From CAYLPU01 sp964385635 (GTDB taxonomy: Bacteria; Chloroflexota; Anaerolineae; B4-G1): a stretch of 44,359 nt of DNA. The translations under genes and the position numbers were made by a program. The notes under the pieces are model-generated. The model saw only the letters and a list, made by a program, of their open reading frames with translations, was not told where the DNA came from and searched no databases. Positions 15,722 to 23,890 of this stretch are shown piece by piece; position 1 is the first letter of the stretch, and each line of letters starts with the position of its first letter. The stretch spans positions 1-44,359 of the forward strand of contig CAYLPU010000036.1 in the NCBI GenBank assembly GCA_964385635.1. The letters are read 5' to 3'.

Positions 15722-18520
15722 ATGACAGACCAATACGTACCTCAGGAGATTGAGCCCAAATGGCAGAGACGATGGGCAGATGATGGATTGTACCGCTCCA
15801 AGATTGACCGCAGCAAACCTAAGCACTACGCATTGACTATGCTCCCCTATCCCAGCGGAAACATGCACATCGGCCATTGGTACGCGATGGTGCCCGGCGA
15901 TGTGCGTGCGCGCTACATGCGCATGCGGGGCTACAACGTTCTCTTTCCCATCGGATTTGACGCCTTCGGCCTGCCAGCCGAGAACGCCGCCATCCAGCAC
16001 GGTATCCACCCCCATAAGTGGACGTTGTCCAACGTCGAGAACATGCAACGGCAGTTAAAGACTATGGGCACGATGTTCGACTGGGAGCGGGAGACTGTCT
16101 CTTGCCTGCCAGGCTACTACCGCTGGACCGAGTGGTTCTTCCTGAAACTGTACGACATGGGCCTGGCCTACCGTAAGAAGGCCCCGGTAGACTTCTGCCC
16201 CAAGTGCAACACCACCCTGGCCCGAGAACAGGTCTGGGGAGAGGATCGCCACTGCGAGCGCTGCGGCACGCCAGTCATCAAAAGAGAACTAGAGCAGTGG
16301 TTCTGGCGCATCACGGACTATGCCGATGAATTGCTGGACTTCTCCAAGATTGATTGGCCTGAACGAGTGGTCGCGATGCAGACTAACTGGATCGGACGCA
16401 GCGAGGGAGCCGACGTCACCTTCCTGTCCGAGCAGGAGGATCCCATTGTCGTCTTCACCACCCGGCCCGACACCCTGTGGGGCGCGACTTTCATGGTGCT
16501 GGCCCCAGAGCACCCACTGGTGGATAAACTGACCACGCCGGAGAACCAGGAGGAAGTGAAAGAATACAGACACCAGGCCGCCCGCCAGAGCGAGATCGAA
16601 CGGATGTCTACCGAGAAAGAAAAGACCGGTGTCTTCATCGGTGCTTACGCCATTAACCCAGTCAACGACAAACGCATCCCCTTATGGATTGCCGACTACG
16701 TGATGATGACCTACGGTACGGGAGCCATCATGGCCGTACCGTCCCACGACGAGCGGGATTTCGAGTTCGCTCTCAAGTTCGGCCTGCCCATCATCCCGGT
16801 CATTGACCGGCCCGACGACATTGTTAAATCCTTCACAATGCAGAGCACGATGAGAGAGGGCTTCACCGAGGCACTGACCGAGGCCGGTATCCCGTTTGAA
16901 AAACAGGATGGCTCGCTGTATATCACGCTGGACAGGAACCAGGTGGATCACTACATCGCGCTGGCGCAGGCGCACGTGCAACCCGGCTCCTGGACCGAGG
17001 TGGTCGGCGCTCGCTGGGCCTTTGTCTTTGCCGACGAGGTGGTTCCCTTCGACGGCGTCGAGTCCGGGCAGAAGATCCTGGCCCGCTGCAAGGAACTGGA
17101 GCCGAATGTGCGGGACAAGCGCACGGTTATGGAGATGCTGTACGACGTCGAGTTCTACCGTGACGTACTGTTCCACGCCGAGTACGGCGCTATGATCAAC
17201 TCCGGTCCCTTCAGCGGCACGCCGGGCGATGTGGCGGTCGGCAGGGTCACCGAGTGGCTGGAGAAGCAGGGCACCGGCGAGTTTGCCGTCAACTATCGCA
17301 TACGCGACTGGCTGATCTCCCGCCAGCGGTACTGGGGTGCGCCCATCCCGATGGTCTACTGCGACAAGTGTGGCATTGTCCCGGTGCCCTACGAGGACCT
17401 GCCAGTGCTGCTGCCAGAGGATGCCGAGTTCCTGCCCACCGGCGAGAGTCCGCTGAAGTACCACGCTGGGTTCCTGCACACCACCTGCCCCAGGTGCGGC
17501 GGCCCGGCCACCCGCGAGACCGACACGATGGACACCTTCGCCTGCTCCTCCTGGTACAACTACGCCTACCTGAGCCCCTATTACAAGGAGGGCGAGCCGG
17601 CCCACGCCGACTCTACCCCCATAGACCCGGAGGAGGCGGCGTACTGGCTGCCGGTGGACGTCTACACAGGCGGCATCGAGCACGCCACTATGCACCTGAT
17701 CTACACCCGCTTCTTCACCAAGGCGATGCGGGATATGGGCCTATTGGACTTCGATGAGCCGATGACCGGCCTGCGCAATCAGGGCATCATCCTGGGCGAG
17801 GACAGCGAGAAGATGTCCAAGAGCCGGGGCAACGTCGTCGCTCCCGACGACCTGGTGGAACGATACGGGGCGGACACGGTGCGAGGCTACCTGATGTTCG
17901 GCTGGCGGTGGGAGCAAGGCGGGCCATGGGACTCGCACGGCATCGAAGGGGTCGTTCGCTGGCTACCACGGGTTTGGAACCTGGTGCTGGAGCCTCCCCC
18001 TTCATCCCCCCCAATGGGGGGGAAAGAGGGGGGGATCGCCGACCTGCACCGCTGGACCCACAAGACCATCCGCCGCGTCACGGACGATATGGAGGCATTC
18101 ACCTTCAACACGATCATCGCCGGACTGATGGAATTTACCAACGCGCTGATCAAGGCAAAGCAGACACCGGTCTACGGGACGGAGGCGTGGGAGGAAGCCA
18201 TCGAGACGTTGCTCCTGCTGCTGGCACCCTGCTGCCCGCACATTGCCGAGGAACTGTGGACGCGGACCAACCATCCCTACAGCGTCCACTTGCAGTCCTG
18301 GCCCCAGTTTAACGCCGACCTGGCGGCCGAGAAGGTGATCACGCTGGTGGTGCAGGTTAACGGCAAGGTACGGGCGCGGCTGGAGGTGCCAGCCGGCATC
18401 ACCGAGGAGGCAGCGCGGGAGACCGCCCTGTCCGACGAGAACATCCAGCGGCACACTGGCGGCAAGGAGATCCGCAAGATCATCTACGTTCCGGGGCGAC
18501 TGGTGAACATCGTGGTGTAG
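15722..18520 (+). CDS. leuS: Leucyl-tRNA synthetase
   Basis: 932 residues. It charges tRNA-Leu with leucine in the cytoplasm. Class I signatures are intact: PYPSGNMHIGHW (HIGH box) near residue 40 and EKMSKSRGN (KMSKS) near residue 700. Zinc-ribbon cysteines lie in FCPKCN/CERCGTP, with CDKCG and CPRCGG further on. The editing (CP1) domain shows TTRPDTLWGATFMVLAPEH and YGTGAIMAVPSHDERD. Two oddities make it longer than most bacterial LeuRS (about 800-870 residues). A block of roughly 95 residues (390-485, around SWTEVVGARWAFVFADEV) interrupts the end of the editing domain before AMINSGPF. A GC-rich palindrome adds PPPSSPPMGGKEGG near residue 760, between catalytic core and anticodon-binding domain. 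It is the last gene of the T-box operon. Confidence 0.97.
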   Translation: MTDQYVPQEIEPKWQRRWADDGLYRSKIDRSKPKHYALTMLPYPSGNMHIGHWYAMVPGDVRARYMRMRGYNVLFPIGFDAFGLPAENAAIQHGIHPHKWTLSNVENMQRQLKTMGTMFDWERETVSCLPGYYRWTEWFFLKLYDMGLAYRKKAPVDFCPKCNTTLAREQVWGEDRHCERCGTPVIKRELEQWFWRITDYADELLDFSKIDWPERVVAMQTNWIGRSEGADVTFLSEQEDPIVVFTTRPDTLWGATFMVLAPEHPLVDKLTTPENQEEVKEYRHQAARQSEIERMSTEKEKTGVFIGAYAINPVNDKRIPLWIADYVMMTYGTGAIMAVPSHDERDFEFALKFGLPIIPVIDRPDDIVKSFTMQSTMREGFTEALTEAGIPFEKQDGSLYITLDRNQVDHYIALAQAHVQPGSWTEVVGARWAFVFADEVVPFDGVESGQKILARCKELEPNVRDKRTVMEMLYDVEFYRDVLFHAEYGAMINSGPFSGTPGDVAVGRVTEWLEKQGTGEFAVNYRIRDWLISRQRYWGAPIPMVYCDKCGIVPVPYEDLPVLLPEDAEFLPTGESPLKYHAGFLHTTCPRCGGPATRETDTMDTFACSSWYNYAYLSPYYKEGEPAHADSTPIDPEEAAYWLPVDVYTGGIEHATMHLIYTRFFTKAMRDMGLLDFDEPMTGLRNQGIILGEDSEKMSKSRGNVVAPDDLVERYGADTVRGYLMFGWRWEQGGPWDSHGIEGVVRWLPRVWNLVLEPPPSSPPMGGKEGGIADLHRWTHKTIRRVTDDMEAFTFNTIIAGLMEFTNALIKAKQTPVYGTEAWEEAIETLLLLLAPCCPHIAEELWTRTNHPYSVHLQSWPQFNADLAAEKVITLVVQVNGKVRARLEVPAGITEEAARETALSDENIQRHTGGKEIRKIIYVPGRLVNIVV
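17993..18034 (+). repeat. leuS: GC-rich palindromic mini-repeat in frame within leuS
   Basis: An imperfect palindrome of C-runs and G-runs (CATCCCCCCCAATGGGGGGG at its centre) within leuS. It keeps the frame and encodes a Pro/Ser then Gly/Lys stretch. It falls at a domain boundary where an extra loop would be tolerated. A similar stretch occurs in the penicillin-binding protein gene (29776-29821). Confidence 0.75.
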
Positions 18521-18531
18521 ACTCGAGAGTC

Positions 18532-18771
18532 CTAGAACAACAAAAACAGGGCCATTACCTCCCCATCCACACCGATGTGAGCCAGTTCGAGTCGCCCGTC
18601 CAGATTCGGCCAGACCAGGAACATGTAGCCGGCGGGGGCGGGCAGGAGGGCCACAGACCGCTTCACCGGCGTCTGTCCAACGACCTGCCCCCTGTTCCAC
18701 GCTTCTGACGCCTGGAGGACCATCGGCACGTGGGAGAAAGCCCAGGCAATGGGCCAGCCTCTCGGGAGCAC
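18532..18771 (-). other. Possible small gene or remnant of unknown function
   Basis: An open frame of 79 codons on the minus strand, convergent with leuS (11 bases between). The C-terminal half (GYMFLVWPNLDGRLELAHIG) looks protein-like, but there is no clear ribosome site and its 5' end overlaps the decayed NUDIX gene by about 40 bases. It may be a remnant of a longer gene. I cannot assign a function. Confidence 0.25.
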
Positions 18772-19111
18772 ATCCTCCGGTTACGACGGTACGTGGGACA
18801 CGAGTGGCTGATTATGGTGGGAGTCGCCGGGTTGGTGCGCGACGAGGCGGGCCAGATACTCCTCATCCGCCGCAGTGACGACGGAGAGTGGTGTCTGCCA
18901 GCCGGGGCAATGGAGTTGGGCGAGCGCATTGACCGGACGGTGGAGCGGGAGATGACCGAGGAAAGTGGTGAGTGGTACGCTTCGTGCCGACAACGAGGAG
19001 GCGTTAGAGGTGTGCTTCTTCCCACCAGGCCGTTTGCCCCCGCTCCATGAACGTCAGTTCATCCGGGTTCGCGACGGTCTGGCAGGAAAAGAAGCCGCCT
19101 TTTTCCAGTAG
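18730..19111 (+). pseudogene. Broken NUDIX hydrolase gene
   Basis: The first half encodes an intact NUDIX beginning: RYVGHEWLIMVGVAGLVRDE, LLIRRSDDGEWCLPAGAMEL and the Nudix box from GAMELGERIDRT to REMTEESG. Right after that box the frame breaks. From 18989 a second frame (+1 relative to the first) continues DNEEALEVCFFPPGRLPPLH and runs to TAG at 19109-19111, which looks like the usual C-terminal end of such proteins. The strands normally between these parts, some tens of residues, are missing. The locus therefore carries an internal deletion plus frameshift. NUDIX enzymes cleave nucleoside diphosphates linked to other groups. This copy should be inactive. Confidence 0.8.
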
Positions 19112-19130
19112 GGACGTGGTGACCGCGCCC

Positions 19131-19655
19131 CTACCACCGGCGCACGTCGGGTTTCCAGTAGCCACGCCGCACAGTACGAGCCTCCGTCACCGTCACGATG
19201 GCCTTTTCGTCCACAGATTTGGCGATCCCCAGCATGGTGTCCACGTTCTTACGAGGGACGATGGCTTCAATAATGCTCACAGCGCTTTCACGCCCGCGCC
19301 CATAGAGCTCCGTCACACCGAATCCCGCCTGGCGCAGAGCCTCCGCCATAGCATCGCCTTTCTCGGTGGAAATGAACCGCACCTCGACGAATCCCAGCGC
19401 CAGTCGCTGCTCCCAGGCCATTCCGAGCAGCGTGCCCACGGCGACCCCACAGCAGTAAGCGATGATATTCCAGACATTGTTCAGATTTGCCACCACCCTA
19501 CCAATGGCAACAACGTACACTAGCGCACTGAGAGAGTTCGCCAGCATAGCGTAGAACTTGCGCCCCTGAACAGTCATCAGCGTCGAGAGCGTGCTGACAG
19601 CGATGCCCAACAAACGCAACACAAAGATCAACAAGGCTTCCCAAAATATGTTCAC
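19131..19655 (-). CDS. DUF2179/DUF5698 membrane protein (UPF0316-like)
   Basis: 174 residues. Three hydrophobic helices fill the first 95 residues (ALLIFVLRLLGIAVSTLSTL, LSALVYVVAIGRVV, IIAYCCGVAVGTLLGM). A cytoplasmic alpha/beta domain follows (residues about 100-174: ALRQAGFGVTELYGRGRES, AIVPRKNVDTMLGIAKSV), matching the DUF2179 domain also found at the end of YitT-type proteins. The GREGRESA-like stretch with G-x-G fits the nucleotide-like pocket proposed for that domain, but the function is unknown. It has its own consensus promoter, divergent from the M23 peptidase genes. Confidence 0.88.
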   Translation of the reverse strand: MNIFWEALLIFVLRLLGIAVSTLSTLMTVQGRKFYAMLANSLSALVYVVAIGRVVANLNNVWNIIAYCCGVAVGTLLGMAWEQRLALGFVEVRFISTEKGDAMAEALRQAGFGVTELYGRGRESAVSIIEAIVPRKNVDTMLGIAKSVDEKAIVTVTEARTVRRGYWKPDVRRW

Positions 19656-19701
19656 TCGTTCGTCACCTACCTGGCATCAATCAGATTTCAATACTGCACC
19701 G

Positions 19702-19729
19702 ATTATACCGCCTATCGGCTACTTGTCAA
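19702..19729 (-). promoter_or_regulatory. Consensus promoter of the DUF2179 gene
   Basis: On the minus strand a perfect TTGACA (19729-19724), a 16-base spacer and a perfect TATAAT (19707-19702). The start codon lies 47 bases downstream of the -10. Confidence 0.8.
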
Positions 19730-19742
19730 CGAGAGTCGAGAG

Positions 19743-19771
19743 TTGTCATCCCCTCCCTTTAATGGTATAAT
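19743..19771 (+). promoter_or_regulatory. Near-consensus promoter of the LysM-M23 genes
   Basis: TTGTCA (19743-19748), a 17-base spacer and a perfect TATAAT (19766-19771). It points into the tandem peptidase genes and lies 13 bases from the oppositely directed -35 of the DUF2179 gene. Confidence 0.8.
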
Positions 19772-19819
19772 AATCTATGAGGCTAGCGACATTTGTTGCA
19801 TGACCTCGGATCAGATTCA

Positions 19820-21049
19820 ATGAATAGATCACCACTCTCGATTTCCACCGAGAGGGAGCGCCCAATAGCGACTATCGAACCATCTTCTCACCGCCCCCTC
19901 ATTCTGCGCCTCGTGACCTGGTGCACGAACACGGTTTGGCGTACCTGTGTAGATTGGCGCACCAAGCGTCCCTTTCTGACCCGCGCTACTGCCCACCTGA
20001 GTATCATCGCCCTCGCCCTGGTCACCGTCGTTCTCAGTGGCGTAGTAACCCCAGCACCGCGGGTTGCTGTAGGTGGTTCGTTCAGCGCTGACAGCGTGCC
20101 GTCTGGCGAGATGGACTCTCCAACAGAGCCAGAGACAGCACCGCAGCCGACTCCACCTGCGCCTCCCTCTACTCCCTGGCCTCATCCCTCCACAGCCGAC
20201 GTTATCGCTCGAATGCCCGTGCCTCACACCACCTTCCCGGATCGGCTGCGCATACAAGTCAAGACCTACATCGTCCAGCAAGGTGACACCGTCTTTGACA
20301 TCGCTGCTCGGTTCGGGCTGTCTCCAGAGACGATTGTCTGGAGTAACCGTGAAGGGCTTATGGATGCCCCATGGCTCATCCAGCAAGGACTTGAGCTTTT
20401 TGTCCTCCCTGTGGACGGTGTATATCACACTGTCCGCGCCGGGGAGACGGTGGTAGGTATTGCGGCTGGCTATGGGGTGCAGCCTGCAGTTTTGTACAAC
20501 GAGTGGAACGACCTTGAAGAGGGAGAGGAACTACGGGAAGGGCAACTACTCATTGTGTCCGGCGGCAAGGGCGAGGAAGTGGAGTGGGAACCGCCGCCCA
20601 GATATCCCTCCCCCGGACCATCCGGGTATAGTTACGGGGTCTGCAGCGGCGCGACGTTTACTGGCCCTGGGGCCAATGGCTGGTTCATCCTTCCCACCGG
20701 CAGTTCCCGCGTCTCGGGATGGTATTTCCGCGACCCACGTAATCCGGGACACATTGGGCTCGACTATGCTTGCAGGCTGGGCGCTCCCCTATACGCTGCA
20801 GACAGCGGCGTAGTGACCATAGCGGGGTGGAACGGTGGGTACGGCATTATGGTTGAACTCAACCACGGCAATGGCTTCGTCACCCGCTACGGTCACTTCA
20901 GCGCCATCGCCGTGGGATGCGGGCATGCAGTCTACCAAGGTGACTTGCTCGGCTACTGCGGCAGCACTGGCTGGTCTTCCGGCCCTCATCTCCACTTCGA
21001 GATTCGGCATAACGGTATGCCGCAGAACCCGCAGACTTATCTGCCGTAG
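19820..21049 (+). CDS. LysM-containing M23 endopeptidase, copy 1
   Basis: About 409 residues from the ATG at 19820 (a TTG at 19793 is the alternative; neither has a strong ribosome site). A basic N terminus precedes one membrane helix (LSIIALALVTVVLSGVV, about residues 60-77), then a Pro-rich stretch (PQPTPPAPPSTPWPHP). Two LysM repeats follow (YIVQQGDTVFDIAARFGLSP and YHTVRAGETVVGIAAGYGVQ). The C-terminal lysostaphin-type M23 domain has the zinc ligands in H311-IGL-D315 and GPHLHFE near residue 391. It should bind and cut peptidoglycan cross-links outside the membrane. Copy 2 follows after 33 bases. Confidence 0.92.
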   Translation: MNRSPLSISTERERPIATIEPSSHRPLILRLVTWCTNTVWRTCVDWRTKRPFLTRATAHLSIIALALVTVVLSGVVTPAPRVAVGGSFSADSVPSGEMDSPTEPETAPQPTPPAPPSTPWPHPSTADVIARMPVPHTTFPDRLRIQVKTYIVQQGDTVFDIAARFGLSPETIVWSNREGLMDAPWLIQQGLELFVLPVDGVYHTVRAGETVVGIAAGYGVQPAVLYNEWNDLEEGEELREGQLLIVSGGKGEEVEWEPPPRYPSPGPSGYSYGVCSGATFTGPGANGWFILPTGSSRVSGWYFRDPRNPGHIGLDYACRLGAPLYAADSGVVTIAGWNGGYGIMVELNHGNGFVTRYGHFSAIAVGCGHAVYQGDLLGYCGSTGWSSGPHLHFEIRHNGMPQNPQTYLP

Positions 21050-21082
21050 CGGGAAATCCGCGCACATCGGGCGTAAGAAACG

Positions 21083-22246
21083 ATGCGACTATCACGGCGT
21101 AATAGCACACTGTCCACTACAACGAGAAAACGTTCCCTCCGCTGCTGGTTCGAGGAGGGCTTTCCGCGTGCCTGCGCCTGGGCGGCAACCACGGTCTACC
21201 GGCTGACTGGCGATTGGCATGGCTGGCGCCCGCTGCTCACACGCACCAGTGCACACGTGGCGGTCATTTTCGTGGCTTTCATCGCCGTCGGGCTGAGCAA
21301 CATCGAGTGGCCAGCACGGGCTGCTCCCACTTTACCCATGCCTGCCCTGTCTGCCTCTGCCAATGATGGGGAAACCGAGGAGACAGCAGAGGACATACTG
21401 ACCGGGTTCAACGGGCAAAATGGCAAAGCGCCTTCCGGCAACCTCAATGGAGCCATTGCCCGGCTGACTCAATCGCACACCATCATCCCCGAGCGCCCGC
21501 GTCTGGGCATCATCACGTACACCATTCAGGCAGGTGACACCATCCAGGCCATTGCTGCCTTTTTTAGCCTGCAGCCTACTACGATCATGTGGGCGAATCC
21601 AGCCGTAGAGGACGCACCAGACCTGTTGCGGATTGGCCAGGAAGTGACAATCTTGCCCATTGATGGGGCTCACCACACAGTCGCTGAGGGCAACACTCTA
21701 GAATCTATTGCCGAGGAGTACAAGATAGAACCCGAGGCGATCGCCGCCTGCGAGTACAATTATCTGGAGCCCCCGGACTACCCAATTGTGGCGGGGATGC
21801 GGCTCATTATACCAGGGGGCGAGAAGCCCTACGTGCCCAAAGTAGTCACCACGTATATCGGGTCTGTACCGGAGGGCGTCCAAGGTACAGGGCGGTTCCT
21901 GTGGCCTGTGCTGGGCGCGATCACGCAAGGTTACTGGTATGGCCACCGAGCGATTGACATTGGGGCGCCCATCGGCAGTGCGGTGTTGGCAGCCGATGGC
22001 GGCTTCATCAGTTTCGCGGGCTGGACCGATGTAGGTTATGGCTATCTAATTGTGATCGATCACACCAATGGCTTTGCCACTTACTATGCCCACCTGAGCA
22101 ACGTCTACGTCTTTGAAGGACAGGCAGTAGAGCACGGGCAGGTCATCGGCGCAGTGGGCAGTACCGGCTGGTCCACCGGCCCGCATCTGCACTTCGAGGT
22201 ACGCTACTACGGCGTGCAGCACAACCCACGTGCGTATCTGCCGTAG
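21083..22246 (+). CDS. LysM-containing M23 endopeptidase, copy 2
   Basis: 387 residues with the same plan as copy 1: basic N terminus, membrane helix (AVIFVAFIAVGLSNI), linker, two LysM repeats (YTIQAGDTIQAIAAFFSLQP and HHTVAEGNTLESIAEEYKIE), then M23. Zinc ligands lie in HRAIDIG and GPHLHFEVRYYG. Short identical stretches such as STGWS-GPHLHFE and the shared layout show the two arose by tandem duplication. They have diverged widely in the linker and LysM parts, so different muropeptide preference is plausible. No promoter is visible in the 33-base gap, so it is probably read from the copy 1 promoter. Confidence 0.92.
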   Translation: MRLSRRNSTLSTTTRKRSLRCWFEEGFPRACAWAATTVYRLTGDWHGWRPLLTRTSAHVAVIFVAFIAVGLSNIEWPARAAPTLPMPALSASANDGETEETAEDILTGFNGQNGKAPSGNLNGAIARLTQSHTIIPERPRLGIITYTIQAGDTIQAIAAFFSLQPTTIMWANPAVEDAPDLLRIGQEVTILPIDGAHHTVAEGNTLESIAEEYKIEPEAIAACEYNYLEPPDYPIVAGMRLIIPGGEKPYVPKVVTTYIGSVPEGVQGTGRFLWPVLGAITQGYWYGHRAIDIGAPIGSAVLAADGGFISFAGWTDVGYGYLIVIDHTNGFATYYAHLSNVYVFEGQAVEHGQVIGAVGSTGWSTGPHLHFEVRYYGVQHNPRAYLP

Positions 22247-22265
22247 ACTCAGTAGATCCAATTTT

Positions 22266-22324
22266 GGAGGAGTGAGGCACACCCACGTGCCGAACGGAAC
22301 CGCACCTGGGGGTGCTGACTCCTC
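22266..22324. terminator. Likely bidirectional hairpin between M23 copy 2 and rny
   Basis: GGAGGAGT (22266-22273) can pair with ACTCCTC (22318-22324), with further pairing of GCACACCC to GGGGGTGC inside. It lies between convergent stop codons. T-runs are poor, so the terminator call is tentative. Confidence 0.4.
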
Positions 22325-22357
22325 AAATCTGTATCTGCTGAGACTAGCACTTGCAAA

Positions 22358-23890
22358 CTACCTGGCATATTCCTCCGCTCGCACCTCACGGATCACCGTC
22401 ACCTTAATTTGCCCCGGATACTCCATGCCCTCCTCAAGTTTGCCCGCAATGTCCTGGGAAAGCCGGATGGTTGCCAGGTCATCAATTTCATCGGGCTTGA
22501 CAATGATCCGAATCTCACGACCGGCCTGAATAGCGTAGGCCTCTGCCACCCCCTTGAAGGAGTTAGCAATTTCCTCCAGGGCGTGGATACGCTTAACGTA
22601 GAACTCCAGGCTCTCGCGGCGCGCCCCTGGCCGGGCACCAGAGATAGCATCAGCAGCCTCGACGATGACGGCTTCAATGGAATTCTGCTCCACCTCGTGG
22701 TGGTGGGATTCTACGCAGCGCACCACTGCTTCCGTGACACCGTGGCGCCGGCAGATTTCGGCCCCTATGCGGGCATGCGTCCCTTCCGTCTCGAAGTCTA
22801 TCGCCTTGCCGATGTCATGTAACAAGCCCCCAGCGCGGGCAATCTCGGCATTGGCACCGAGTTCCTCCGCGATCATGCTTGCCAGTTTAGCCGTCTCGAC
22901 GGCATGAGCATGCTGGTTCTGGCCGTAACTGGTACGGAATTTCAGCCGACCCAGCAGTTTAATGACCTCGGGATGCAGTCCAGGAACACTGGCTTCGTAA
23001 GCGGCTCGCTCGCCCTCTTCGCGGATGATGCGTTCAACCTCTTTCCGGCTCTCTGCAACGACTTTCTCAATGCGCGCCGGGTGGATGCGTCCATCTACCA
23101 CCAACCGCTCCATCGCTCGACGAGCGACCTCGCGACGCACTGGATCAAAGCAGGATATAGTGACTGCCTCAGGTGTATCATCCACTACTACGTCCACGCC
23201 AGCAGACTGCTCAAAGGAACGAATGTTGCGCCCACTGCGACCGATAATCCGTCCCTTCATATCATCAGAGGGTAGCGGGACAGTAGAGACTGTCAACTCG
23301 GCTACCTGCTCGCTTGCTATACGTTGGATGGCAGTAGTGATGATTTCGCGAGCGCATGCATCAGCCTTCTCTTTGACCTCGGCCTCCACCTGGCGGATCA
23401 CCCGCGCCATATCCTGCCGGGTCTCATTCTCGACAATCTTCAGGAGTTCCTGTTTAGCCTCCTCACGGTTCAATCCAGCCACCCGTTCCAGCGTCGCCAT
23501 CTGCTCCTTTCGCAATCGTTCAATCTGATTGCGTTGCCTGTCCACAGCGCTCTGACGCTTGTTAAGCGCTTGCTCTCGCTGTTCCAACTGTTCCTGACGG
23601 TGATCCAGTTTCTCGCGTCGCTGCTGCAGACGTTCCTCTTCCCGCCTAAGGCCTGCGCGACGTCGCTCCAGTTCCTTCTCTGCCTTGTTCCGGACCTTGA
23701 GCGCTTCGTCCCTGGCAGCCAACACAACCTCGCTGGCTTTTTTCTCCGCCTTCTCCAACAGTTGCTCGGTCCGTTGCTGCTGTTTCTTGATCCTGGACTG
23801 AATGACGTAACGCCGGATCAAAAAGCCCAGCCAGAATCCTGCGGCCAATGCCAGAACCGCTACTACTATCATAGTTCCCCATTCACTCAT
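22358..23890 (-). CDS. rny: Ribonuclease Y
   Basis: 510 residues, the normal length. RNase Y is the membrane-anchored endonuclease that starts mRNA decay in bacteria lacking RNase E. The N-terminal helix (MIVVAVLALAAGFWLGFLI) is followed by a long coiled coil (residues about 30-170, Glu/Arg/Gln-rich). The KH domain carries IIGRSGRNIRSFE near residue 215. The HD domain has HAHAVETAKLASMIA and GGLLHDIGKAID with the HD metal pair, then ESHHHEVE. All catalytic marks are present. The start overlaps the recX stop by 8 bases, so the two are translated together. Confidence 0.97.
   Translation of the reverse strand: MSEWGTMIVVAVLALAAGFWLGFLIRRYVIQSRIKKQQQRTEQLLEKAEKKASEVVLAARDEALKVRNKAEKELERRRAGLRREEERLQQRREKLDHRQEQLEQREQALNKRQSAVDRQRNQIERLRKEQMATLERVAGLNREEAKQELLKIVENETRQDMARVIRQVEAEVKEKADACAREIITTAIQRIASEQVAELTVSTVPLPSDDMKGRIIGRSGRNIRSFEQSAGVDVVVDDTPEAVTISCFDPVRREVARRAMERLVVDGRIHPARIEKVVAESRKEVERIIREEGERAAYEASVPGLHPEVIKLLGRLKFRTSYGQNQHAHAVETAKLASMIAEELGANAEIARAGGLLHDIGKAIDFETEGTHARIGAEICRRHGVTEAVVRCVESHHHEVEQNSIEAVIVEAADAISGARPGARRESLEFYVKRIHALEEIANSFKGVAEAYAIQAGREIRIIVKPDEIDDLATIRLSQDIAGKLEEGMEYPGQIKVTVIREVRAEEYAR

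Noticed and set aside
16682..17695. 337-residue minus-strand frame inside leuS
   Set aside because: It is a shadow frame caused by GC-rich codon use. LeuRS motifs run through the whole stretch on the plus strand.
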